From Dactylellina haptotyla (Eukaryota > Ascomycota > Orbiliomycetes > Orbiliales > Orbiliaceae): a stretch of 64,000 bases of DNA. The stretch's first letter is position 1, and each line of letters starts with the position of its first letter. Shown here piece after piece: positions 42,935 to 53,463 of this stretch. Location of the stretch: NCBI GenBank assembly GCA_031310005.1, contig CM062380.1, forward strand, positions 2,542,001 through 2,606,000, in the 5' to 3' direction. Both the position numbers and the translations under genes were made by a program. The notes under the pieces are model-generated. The model searched no databases and was not told where the DNA came from. It saw nothing but the letters and a program-made list of their open reading frames with translations.

Positions 42935-45133
42935 GAGGAGCGGAGTATTTTTATTCCCTGGTAGTCAATCTGGCGTTCGGCGTTAATTGGGAACCCTATG
43001 CTTGTATCGTGACAATCTAGGCCCAGTTCGAAATGGAACAAACCTGGGATACTTTGAAAATATCTTCGTTGGTGTCATTGTCCAATTCTCTTTCAAAAAT
43101 TCGGCTGGCAAGCTGGAAGCGGAAGTAGAACTATAGTTTCAATAGGATATTGAATACTTCACTATCAGCGTGTTAGACAAATCAGGCCATCAGCGGATTC
43201 GGCCCAGAATAGCTTTGAAGATCAATTGTATATTGGTAACGAAAACCCTGGCGGTGGCATCCCAGTATACTAGCGCAATACCGTGGTACTACCTGAGAAG
43301 GAATTTAAGCGTGAACCATGCTCTTATCATTTCAGCCATCTATTGGCCTCGTGGCGACGACATCTGCGTCATCTACCCCACAGAAGGTTGAGAGAGTACA
43401 AATTTATCTAAAATCCCCTCAACTTTTACAGCAGTTATGCTGATTGAACAGTTGCGGCTCGAACTAGATGAAGCAATATCCATCACAAATCCGAAGACCC
43501 CTTGCCCGCATCGGTATACCTATCTCTGGTAAGATCGCAGGGGAGAAAATAGAGGGTACATGCAGCTCCTTAACTGTGGAACGTAGTATAGAATCCCTCG
43601 GAAATTCGAAAGCCTTAAAAGCTTCCAACTAACGAATCCAATTGCACAGTTGACCTTTGTTTTTAAGGCGTTTCCTGTACCACCTATCGTCGAAAAAACT
43701 GGGAAACTAGGGCCGTCCCGACAGATAAAATCTCTTGGTTTTATAACAGATCTCGGCTGAAAGCCTGGCGGATGGACACATCTTTCGTTAAAGGGCACCG
43801 AAAAAAAATCAATGGCAGCCCGCGTGTGACATCGGGAGGATGCCTCTTTGAGGAGAAGCTTCCTTACCTTGGATACAGCTCCCGGACGACTCAGATCTAA
43901 TGCGGACAAACAAATTTGCGCCAGATTTAGGTATCTTTTGAGACTTTCAAGATAGAAAACAGGGAAAAGAGAGAATCTGAGCCAGGCAGCTCCGTAGTTC
44001 TAGCTCCAGCATTCGGAGGCGACCGATAACGCCACCCCTTGCTTCTCAACTCTTGTGGACAGTGACTTTTTACGCGAAGCATTGAAAGTTGCCGGGTTCC
44101 CACCAACTTGCAGCTGGAATTCCGCTGCAGCTTGCCAAAGAAGGATTCAAAGCTGTCGTTCGTTCAGGCAAGCTTGATCTAGGCAATAATGAATGAGAAA
44201 ATGCTAATTTTGACAATTTGTTCTCGCAGTTGGATCAATATTTACGACCAGAATCACAATTTGGTGAGATGGAAATTTTCCAACGGTGCGCCCAATGCAA
44301 CGTGCCCAATGCGAAGGCGACTGAGTGGCAGCCCGAGTTGAATCGGTGTTGGCAGTTTCAATTAGCTATAGGCGGTTATGCAGGTCCAGAGCAGGCCAGC
44401 GAAAAAAATAAAAATAAAAATAAATTTTTTTGTCAGAGAGATGGGTTCGGCAGACGGTTTCGGGTGCTGGGGAGCCTGAGAAGCCTGGTTGACCGGACGG
44501 GTTGGGCAAAGGAATGACCAGCGCAGGCCACAAGGACACGAACACGGACAGAGAAGCGAAAGGCACCGCCAGTCATTCGAGGGGCATGTAACAGAACAGT
44601 TAGGTAAGCCTTTGATCAGCTCGGGACGCTGAATAGAGCTAGCGAGCTCTGGATTGATAACAAGGTTGCTTGTGCAGGACCAGGTTAGGACCCACAGGGG
44701 ACCGGAACGCCGATTCATGTTGCCCTAACCCGAACATTTGGATGTTGGTTCATGAATCCATTCCGAACTGGAACCTCATTGGGGCCTGTGGATGGCGCAC
44801 AAGATCTGCCATCTGTGCTTGGGCTTGCCGTCACGGACATGCCACCCATTGGCTAGCGGGAGAGAGATATATATATATACTTACTCAAGTACTCATGTTT
44901 ATCTATATAATAAGCTAGCTCTAGCATCCCTTGCTGATGAATCGAAGCACGCACAGGTTACCGAAGCCTGTCAACATTCTTCTTCCTTCCTTTTCTTTGT
45001 TTCCAGAATCGATCTGATAAGGTGGTTTGTATATAATTTTCCGCTAGCCCAAGCCAGCAGCGTCCGCCCATCCGCCCATCCAGCATCCATTCCATTCCAC
45101 TCCACCGCACTCCACCGCCAGAGCAACATCGAC
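42935..45133. other. Gene-poor interval, possibly with decayed fragments
   Basis: No intact gene is seen in 2.2 kb. Short open stretches have gene-like composition, for example one near 43024-43136 ending in a stop (reading ENIFVGVIVQFSFKNSAGK) and one near 44106-44197 (reading QLAKEGFKAVVRSGKLDLG), the latter faintly like the start of an NAD(P)-binding fold. Neither can be extended by splicing. They may be remains of lost genes, or chance. An AAAAAT repeat lies at about 44402-44430, and the last part is the MFS gene's promoter. Confidence 0.35.
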
Positions 45134-47542
45134 ATGGCCACCCAGCGGCCCGAAATCTTCCCCTCAACCGCACGAGAGGTGATCTGTGTGCTGACTCTGT
45201 GTTCGTCGGTCGCAACGGCAACACTCGGGTCCGGTAGGCGCCTGGCCCCCAATTCTGCGCTCTTTTCTGCAGGTTTGGCTGACGCTCGTTCGCAGGCGCG
45301 CTTCAGGTCGCCCTTCCCCAGATCGGCAAGTACTACGGGATCACTGGAGGTGCGCACCCCCCGCAACCCACAAACAACACACCTGCTCCCTCCGCTGACC
45401 GCTGGCCGCTGGCCGCTGACCCCAGGCGACCTGACATGGATCATTGCGTCCGGCACCCTCACCGCCGGCTCCTTCTTGCTGCTGTGCGGTTCATTGTCGG
45501 TACGTGAACTCGCGTGCAACACAATAATAGCAATCATACCGATGATGTTGTAATTTAGGACATCATCGGCCGAAAACGAATGCTGGTTTGCAGCTATGCC
45601 TGGTTCACAATCTGGAACCTCGCCGCCGGGTTTGCAAAAACGCATATCCTGTTTGATATCTTCAGAGGTCTCGCTGGTATCGGTAAGTGAAAGTGGCTGG
45701 CTCCGATAATAATATAACCCAACATGTTGGAAAACACCAGTCGACTCCTTCAGCTAATCACATTGTAATTGCAACAGGAACGGTTCGTCTGGCCTTAGAC
45801 CAGGCATCTTTGACACTTGCACCCAACAATGCAAAATGATGCTAATATCAAATGCCAACTACCCAGGCAGGGGCTATTCCCGCGTGTGTTGGTATTCTAG
45901 GCTCTACTTACCAACGAGGGACCCGGAAGAACAAGGCTTTCGCGGTCCTAGGCGGCTTCCAACCCCTTGGCTACGTCTTTGGTAGGCCATCGATCGATCA
46001 GCATCCAACTGGATTTGCACAGAAGCTTTTTTTTTTGCTGACCAAGACTAACAGGCATCGTCACCGGTGGTATCGCCACGGAATTCCTATCCTGGCAAGC
46101 TAATGTTTGGTTCCTGGCAATCTTGTTTGCCTTTGTCACCGCTTCCGCCTGGTTCTTCGTCCCCTCCGACAAGGCACTGCTCGAACATGTGAGAAAGCAG
46201 GAGGCCAAGGGTAATCGTATGAGTGGTATCCCACCTCCACCTCCTGAAGGCACAGTCATCGATAAAACAGTTTTCCAACTCTTGAAGCAAGTCGACTTTA
46301 TCGGTGCCGTCCTTGTCACCGCTGGATTCGCTCTCTTCGTTTTCGCGCTCACCTCGGCGTCAAAGTCAACCACAGGTTGGAGATCCGCTGAAATCCTGGC
46401 CTGTCTTATCATCGGTGTCGCTCTTGTCATTTTGTTCCTGATTTGGCAATGGTATCTGGGTCGGCCGGGGTCCTCCTCGTCCGTACAGCCGCTCATGCCG
46501 CTGTCGATATGGACATACCCAAATCTTGGATTGGTAAGCTAACCAACACTGCTTCTAATAATAGATGGCGAACAGCTAACTATTAGCCATACAGGTCATG
46601 GTTATCGTCACTCTTGGATTCATCAACTTTACTGGCGTTCTGATGTTCTGGAGCACCCTCTGGTTCCAAGAGATTAATCACGTGTCGCCTTTGGTAACGA
46701 CTGCTAGATACCTCCCTCAAGTCGTTGGAGGTTTACTAGTCAATTTATTCGCGGCCTTCACACTTCACATAATGTTGGTCGAATCCTTTCCTCCTTTACT
46801 AATTTCCAAACTTACTAACATGATATATCAGTCCTGGGAAATTGCTTCTTGTCGTCGGGATGGCTGCATTTACCGTCTCGACTCTCCTGTTTGCGCTTCA
46901 ACCTACACACATAACCTACTGGGCCATGTCGTTTCCCTCTTTGTGTAAGTTTGTGACCAAGAAAGAAAGAACAAAGGAAACATCCAGGTTAACCTAACGA
47001 AAATAGGTTTGTCTGTTGTGGGAGCCGATCTTACGTACATGGTCTCAAATCTGTTTGTCAACGAATCGGTCCCAAACAATCTCAAGTCCACCGCTGGCGC
47101 TGTTTTTAACACTGTGATCACCCTTGCAACCACAATCGGCCTCGGAGCAGGTGCTGCAGTCGCAAACTCTGTCGCAAACAAGGGCGCTTACGAAGGCGAA
47201 AGCTACGAGGATTTCTTGGTCAGGACCTATCAATCCGCATTCTGGTTCGCAACGGGCGCCACAATTGTCGGCACTTTCTTGTGTTTCTTCGTCAAAGTTG
47301 GAAGGCAAGGGCACGAAAAGCCAGGCGATGTCGAGGACTCTGGCTCAGAGCATGCCGCAGATGGCGTCGTCTCCGCCGAGAAAACAAACATCAATGCCGA
47401 CAAGCTACCAGCTAATCTTGAGAAAGAAATTGGAATCCATCGTTCACCGGAGCAGTCTGTCATGTCTTTAGATATTGACGACAAGATTTCGACGAAAATA
47501 CACAGCCCGGATATCTCTAACTTTGGTCCTGTCAAAGAATAA
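45134..47542 (+). CDS. Major facilitator superfamily exporter, DHA2-like
   Basis: Nine exons: 45134-45233, 45296-45349, 45426-45499, 45559-45682, 45871-45981, 46055-46533, 46595-46773, 46832-46944, 47007-47542; 589 residues. It should be a plasma- or vacuolar-membrane proton antiporter that exports small molecules. Recognisable parts are GALQVALPQIGKYYGITG (first helix pair), GDLTWIIASGTLTAGSF, the cytoplasmic loop motif DIIGRKRMLV, the G-rich motif C region near GIVTGGIATEFLSWQANVWF, and multiple hydrophobic segments after it. The C-terminal 90 residues are hydrophilic and face the cytosol. The number of segments (about 14) suggests the DHA2 class. The fifth exon start is the least certain join, since two AGs lie 5 bp apart. 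The substrate cannot be inferred; the neighbours do not form a metabolite cluster. Confidence 0.85.
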
Positions 47543-47970
47543 GAGTGTATCCGACGACAACCATTAATATATATATACGTTTGTGCTTTTATTTCCTTTT
47601 TAATTTTTCGACCGTAGCACCGCAATAATACTTATAGTAATTATAGGATGACACGTTGGTAATTTTTTTTCTGAACAACAGCATTGCATGGAGCATTAGA
47701 ACGGGGCGGCGATCTTTATACTTCGATAGCACAAAAAGGAAACAAAGAAAGAAAACTTAGATCCTAAGCTGAATAATACGATTATATTATATTTTCCATG
47801 CGGATATACGCTCAAAATGTGATGCGAAGTAATTTTTTAGGTAACCACATGATCATTGGTTAAAACGCTTATCATATTGTATTAGAGATATAATAACTAT
47901 CTTTGTCAGTTGGTTGCCCAAACGTCCTAGCTTTTCTATCGTCACCAATTCACGCTCATATGGTTTAATA
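47543..47970. other. Convergent intergenic region
   Basis: AT-rich 428 bp between the 3' ends of the MFS and secreted-protein genes. No gene is seen. Confidence 0.5.
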
Positions 47971-49158
47971 TCATACATGGGCTACCGCTTTAAGGGTAAC
48001 CACCGATCCACTAACCTGAGAGAGCTGCGATGCGCCACTGCCCCATAGTAGGTTTCCGTAAGCAATTCCAAAGGTGTTGTATCCGTTTGAGGAAGCGCAA
48101 TTCAAAGTTCGATCAAATGCTAAAGAGCATACCAGCGGCACGACGGCTCCACCCTGGAAGTTCTGCTCCCACTGGAAAATGACACTGTTCGGGGAGTTGA
48201 AGACGCCTCCGGCATAGAGGATGCCCGGCCAGACATCCACCCTCATGCTAATTCTGCCGTTGGAGTAGAGATATATAAAATCGGCTTGGGTGGCGTCGGT
48301 GGTGAGTGTAAGGCTGCGGGTGTCAGATGCGTACTGTTTCCATTTGAGGTACTGGCCGACGTAAGCCTGCGGCCCACTGGCAATCTGGAGGGCAAACATG
48401 GTAATTGTAGCTGTCGGGCCAGTTACAACGGTCGAAGTAGAGACCACGTCGGGCGAGGTTACGGTTGCGTCGAGCGTGGTCACGGAGGTCTCGACGAGGA
48501 CGTATTCAAAGTTGGAGACCGTTGTTGTTTCGGAGATTGTTACGACGGTAGTTGGCGCGGAAGCGGTCACGGTGACCATCGTGATTCCAATGCACGAGCA
48601 CGCACTCGAATAACGGACTTCTCCGGAGCAGGCGGATGCATACGAAGGGATTGCATTCCCGGGGTCTTGTCTCTTGAAAAAGTTCTGACCCAGTGTGAGG
48701 GTTTGGGTTTGAGTGGTTTGAATATTGACGGTCAAAGTCGATGGGACCCGGACGACAGACGTCAAATGGACGGCATCCGTCTCCGTGGTGGTTATATAGG
48801 TCGTGACAGACTCCGTAGAAGTCTCGGTCTCGTATAGCGTTCTTTTTTGGGAGGAAGCCAATATGCAATGTCAACGAGATGTATCGGTAAGAGAAACGGA
48901 GAGGATTGCTTACACGGTGGGAGTGACGGTGGTACGCCAGTAGGAAGAGCAATCGGAGGACCCGATCTCGGCACGCTGAGTAGCTCGGACGGCTTCGGCC
49001 AGCGTCAGTTGATGCACAAGTCCATATTATCATTGTTCTTCTGTGGGGTAGAGTAACTCACCTCGGAGACACAGGTCGCCTGCGCAGGCTCTGGGCTTGA
49101 GGACGGATCCGGATACGGCAGCGGCCGCAGCAAAGAGCAGCGCAAATGACGGCTGCAT
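47971..49158 (-). CDS. Secreted Thr/Ser-rich protein of unknown role
   Basis: Three exons on the minus strand, 49158-49062, 48992-48914 and 48841-47971, give 348 residues. A signal peptide (MQPSFALLFAAAAAVSGSVL) is followed by CAGDLCLRAVRATQR and SSDCSSYWRTTVTPT, a cysteine-patterned N-terminus that I associate with a group of fungal secreted or cell-wall proteins. A long Thr/Ser/Val-rich stretch (ESVTTYITTTETDAVHLTSV and onward to about 205) is likely O-glycosylated; a CSGEVRYSSACSC cluster sits inside it. The last 135 residues look like a compact beta domain (FALQIASGPQAYVGQYLKWK, VVPLVCSLAFDRTLNCASS). No GPI signal is visible. The joins keep phase, and the first one, just before CCGTCC, restores the CLRAVRAT motif. 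The role is unknown. Confidence 0.8.
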
Positions 49159-50036
49159 TTTATATTTTATATTTAATATATTTTATATCGATATTTTGGT
49201 AATTATGATATATATATCAAACGGCGTCGGGGATTGAACGAGCTGTTGGAGACGAGCAGCCGGCTCCAGAGCACCGGCGCCTCCATTTTATAAGTTTATT
49301 AATTCTGTATAGTTTCCAATCTTGAAAAACAAAAAGCCCCCCCTATTCCGCTAGCCGCCGAATGTTAGCTCTGTTCTTGTCCGGAACTTTGAAGCTTAGA
49401 CGTGCGACGTCTAAGCAGAAGGGGGAAATGTGTCCGTGGCATGGCCAATTTGCCCGTGTTCGTGGCGTCGGTACCGGGCCCATCGATGGCGTCGAGGCCC
49501 CGCGGTGATTGGCCCGGCCGGGTTCCGACAGGACGAATTGGTGATAGGCTGACTGACATCCACGTCCGCGTCCTCGTCCTCGTCCTTGTCCTTGTCCTTG
49601 TCCACATGCATAGACCACTTTATTATATATATATATATATATACACTGATATATGTTGATATCGACACGACCGCGCCCTCAGATGACTCCGCGACTGGAG
49701 CCAGTCAGACCGGACCCCTGCCCGGCCCGCCTCGGTTCTGCGGCACAGATGCAGCACATCCGCCCGCTAACTCTGTGAATCAGAGCCCCTTCCGAAGTGC
49801 GGCCGTGCATGTTTGCGCGAGCCAGCTGCTATTTCGGTCTTTTCCTTGTTGTTCTGCCCGTCGCTGGCGGATTGGCTGCCTGTCGTCTCACTCCAACACC
49901 GCCTCCTCCTCCTCCTCCTCCTCCTCCTCCTTCTCGTTTTCTTATATAACCTCCTCCTCACCAACCGACCCACCCGCCTCCTCTCCTCTCTCCCCTCCTC
50001 TCTCTATCCAGCTTCATCCGTTCCCGTCGCAAAAAT
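49159..50036. promoter_or_regulatory. Divergent promoter interval with repeats
   Basis: This is the interval between the secreted-protein gene (minus) and the transglutaminase-fold gene (plus). Repeats: an imperfect GTCCTC/GTCCTT hexamer at about 49565-49605, an (AT)n run at about 49624-49642 and (CTC)n at about 49903-49931. The CTC run lies about 105-135 bp before the start codon at 50037, in a C/T-rich leader. No gene is supportable. Confidence 0.55.
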
Positions 50037-52091
50037 ATGGATGTCGAGTCTCGATCCGTCGCCGACATCAGGCGCGGCCTGAACGTGGCCCACATTCGGC
50101 CTGGCCCGCCACAACCTGCCTCTTCAGCCCCCGCCGAGCTGCCTGGTTCCGCCCCATCTCCACGACAGAAGGGCCCTCCTCCTCCCCCGCCCTCAGCTCC
50201 CCCTCGCCGCCCTGGCCCTCCTGAGCTCCCCCGCCGGACCTCAAAACCCATGGAACGATCACAGGAGCCAGCCGCCGAAGAGGATCTACCATCGCCGCCG
50301 CCCTACACCCCGGTGTTGCCTCCCAGGTCCAACTCTGGCTCCGGACCCTCAGGTCCCCCCCAGCTGCCTCCCAGGCTGCCCGATCGCGCCCCCGCCATAG
50401 CAAAACCGAAGCCCGCGCCCCCTATAAAAAGACCGTCAGCTGGAGGATACCGGAATTCTGCAACCACCCAGCCGGACCTCTCCCATCGTTCCCTACCTCC
50501 TCTCAATGCCCCGGTCCCAGTAATCGGCGCCACGCCATGGTCGAAAGCTAAGGAGGAAAAACCAACATTTGGCGCAAGGCGGCCGTCCTACCCTTTGAAA
50601 TCGCCAGTCCCAGAGAGTCCCCTTCCTCCTCGTTCCCCCGTCCCCTCGGCAGGCTCTTCGCGACCAATATTGCCACCTCGAAAGTCGTCTACCAATCTCT
50701 CCGCGCAAGCTAACTCGAGCCCGTCACTACCTGGACGTCTAACCCCTCGTTCCTCAATCGTCTCCGAACCAAAGAATGAGGAACAGCTACCACCACCACC
50801 GCGCCCACGGCCGAACATCCTCACCCTTGGATTTGGTGGCGCAAAGGGAAAACTCCCCAGCCCTCCCAGGACCCCAGATCCCACGACTCGACCGCCTCCC
50901 GTTCCCACCGGTAGTCGGCCCGCTGTCAGTGCACCGACGGTCAATCTTGCCAGCAAACCCAAATTCGATAGAGCTCCACCGGTCCCCGCTGCCCAAGCCC
51001 AGACCTCAATGTCATCTGGGAACGGTCAACCCAGAAGTGCCTGTTTGAAGTGCAGAGATTTTTCACATGTCGACGAACACGCTTCCAAGTTCCCAAGACA
51101 TGCGTATAATGACGTGCGAAGGCTTGCTCTTGATTTGACGGGCCCTTTCGGGTCGGCAACGGATAAGGCACGAGGTAAGATCACTTTAGACAAGCTCTTT
51201 CCCTTAAGTATCCAACTGACTTTCTGAATAAAAATAAATATAGCGATCTTTACATGGTTGCATTATAATGTTAGCTATGATGTAGACGCCTTTTTCAATA
51301 ACAGGGTCCAACCTTCAACACCAGCCAGCACTCTACAAACTGGCTTGGCAGTTTGCGAAGGATACGCAGGTCTCTTCTCAGCGATGGCTGTTTACGCCGG
51401 CCTTGAAGCTGTAGTGGTCGGTGGACATGGTAAAGGCTTCGGCTGGACCGAAGAAAGGACAAATGCAGTTCCCCCTTATCAAGGCAACCACGCGTGGAAC
51501 GCTGTTCGGATTGACGACGGAAGCTGGCATTTGATCGATCCATGTTGGGGCGCTGGTAATGTGGAGCCCGGGAAATACAACCAAGTCTTCGCCCCCGAGC
51601 ACTTCACCATGACTAACGAGGAGTTCAGAAAGAAGCATTTCCCTGATCAGCCTCACCAGCAGTTTTGCAACAGGACGATAACCTGGGAGGAATATTATCT
51701 GCATGAGGAAGAAGGTCCAATGACATTTTGTCATATGACAAAGCCGGAGTATAACTACGGAAAAGAATCCGTAGAGCCACGCCAGAAAGTCTTGAGACCG
51801 CATACCCAATACAGATTTAGGCTCGCCGGCGTGTGTGATCATACCCCCGCCACTACAGCTTGGATTCTCATGGTCCACAATGGCCAGGAGGAAGTGACCA
51901 TGATGTCAGATGGTAGAGGCGGATTGATCGCGGACTTCACAACTGGAGGATCTGGATCTGAACTCAATATTCGCGCGTTGACAGAGTTTAACAAACAGTC
52001 GGCAAAGAATATGCCAATCGATAAGTGGAAGAACAAGCGAGGCGCAAACAGTTGGTCATATATTGGCATTTGCAAATGGGAAGTCAGATAA
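50037..52091 (+). CDS. Transglutaminase-fold protein with proline-rich N-terminus (Cyk3/KY-like)
   Basis: Two exons, 50037-51174 and 51244-52091, give 661 residues. Residues 1-330 are Pro/Ser-rich, with many PxxP-like stretches that could bind SH3 domains. The second half has a transglutaminase/protease fold with the full triad Cys417 (LAVCEGYAGLF), His462 (GNHAWNAVRI) and Asp478 (LIDPCWG), preceded by TDKARAIFTWLHYNVSYD. The C-terminal 150 residues are a beta-rich domain (YRFRLAGVCDHTPATTAWIL, GSGSELNIRALTEFNK) as in the kyphoscoliosis-peptidase group. Fungal relatives include the cytokinesis factor Cyk3, which has an SH3 domain instead; here none is seen, so this is a relative rather than Cyk3 itself. 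Whether it is catalytically active cannot be told, though the triad is intact. Confidence 0.8.
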
Positions 52092-52455
52092 TGGTGTTCT
52101 TTCTGCAGTATTTTACCGGCTCAAACTTTAGGTTTTGGAATGGAGTATTTGGTTTTTTGGTTGCATCATTTTCATACATGGCCAGTGTGCAAGTTTGGTA
52201 TCAGTAACGGCTTAATGTTTAGTAAGGTTCCTTGAATTAGGTTTGCACGTATCCTTTAGCCTGCGTTCTTCCGTATTCGTAATTCTTGTAACACACACAC
52301 ACATAAGAAATGCCCATTTATCGTCTCCCACTAACCACTATCTTCTTGTACGATGCCTCATTTAGCAAACCTAATACCGTGTAAACAGCTCCTGACAAAA
52401 TCAGAATCGGAACAGCCCGTAGCCCACAAATACAATGGAGGAAATGATTGTATTG
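52092..52455. other. Convergent intergenic region
   Basis: 364 bp between two convergent 3' ends with a short CA repeat near 52291. Nothing else is seen. Confidence 0.5.
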
Positions 52456-52950
52456 CTACTGCGAGCAACAACATGGGCAGCAATATTTGAAAATTCGGTT
52501 GAGTAGACATCCTCGCTGCGCAGCTCTAATCTCAGCCCGCCTCTCTTCTTCTTCCATGACTTTGGTCCAGTATGCAACGTCTTTGAGTGGATACGGCTGC
52601 TCTGTAATGACATTATTTTCCGAGACAAAGAAGACTGGCACCTCATGTTTCCGGTTGTGAATCCGGGGCGGATAACTGTACTCCTTGTGATGACTGCTGG
52701 TCCCCCCCTTCCGCTTGCTGTGAGGTATCCCTCCTGTACCGTCTCCAGCTGTGTTAGAGAAAGCGTAAATGCTCATTTCAGTGGCGAGGGTGGGGTGTAT
52801 TTGAGGCGGCGGCCAGAGGTCCGAAGGTTGGGAGGTTGCTTCATAGGCAAAATCGTGGGCTTTAGGGGGCGGCCCTGAAGGTGGAGATGGCCGTTCCTCG
52901 GATTCAAGAGATAGAGGCACGTAAGACAGAGACGGATTCCTGCTTCCCAT
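52456..52950 (-). CDS. Small hydrophilic protein with C-terminal cysteine cluster
   Basis: Single exon, 164 residues, minus strand. I do not recognise it. The N-terminal two thirds are Pro/Ser/Gly-rich and probably unstructured (SLESEERPSPPSGPPPKAH). The last third has a predicted helix with Glu/Arg (AYWTKVMEEEERRAEIRAAQ) followed by a tail that ends CCPCCCSQ, with six cysteines in the last ten residues or so. Such an end is typical of proteins held on a membrane by S-palmitoylation; it is an inference here. No signal peptide or membrane helix is seen. The frame is clean and the start codon is its first ATG. It lies between the transglutaminase-fold gene and the UFD1-type gene, with no functional link visible. 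Confidence 0.65.
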   Translation of the reverse strand: MGSRNPSLSYVPLSLESEERPSPPSGPPPKAHDFAYEATSQPSDLWPPPQIHPTLATEMSIYAFSNTAGDGTGGIPHSKRKGGTSSHHKEYSYPPRIHNRKHEVPVFFVSENNVITEQPYPLKDVAYWTKVMEEEERRAEIRAAQRGCLLNRIFKYCCPCCCSQ

Positions 52951-53463
52951 TTGTGCTTTCTCCAGTGTCAGGGATGGCTACAATTGGCCCGCGGATGTGG
53001 TAAAAGTCGAAACAGGTATACACGATATCCTGAACAAACGAACATATACTTGCATGTATACATGCTCTAGTTTTAGTAGAACCGATGGAACACTCGGACC
53101 TGGCGTGTCTTCTCGTAAACCACTTATAGTTGTTTTTACTGCTCCGTTGGCATTGTCTCTTAAATGACGGCCTGCGTAACCGATCATCGAACATCGGCGT
53201 GTTTTTAACTGTTGTAGGTTTGAACTGTTATGTTTTTAGCAGGCGTATGTATGCATGCGCTTCTAATCACAGGTTAGGGTGCGGCCAAAGCATTTAGTTA
53301 AGTCGAAATAGGTACTGACATTATTACTTATGAATAGAAGTGAATAGGTGGGAATCAATAACCAGCTCCTGCTTGCCGCCGTCCTCTCTAAACCCAAACG
53401 CCAACCATCTTAACTCGTCGAAAAAGAAATGCTCTAAATACAAAATATGTTTGCTGGACAGTT
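52951..53463. other. Intergenic region
   Basis: About 510 bp between two minus-strand genes; holds the leader of the small cysteine-tail gene and the 3' UTR of the UFD1-type gene. No gene is seen. Confidence 0.5.
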
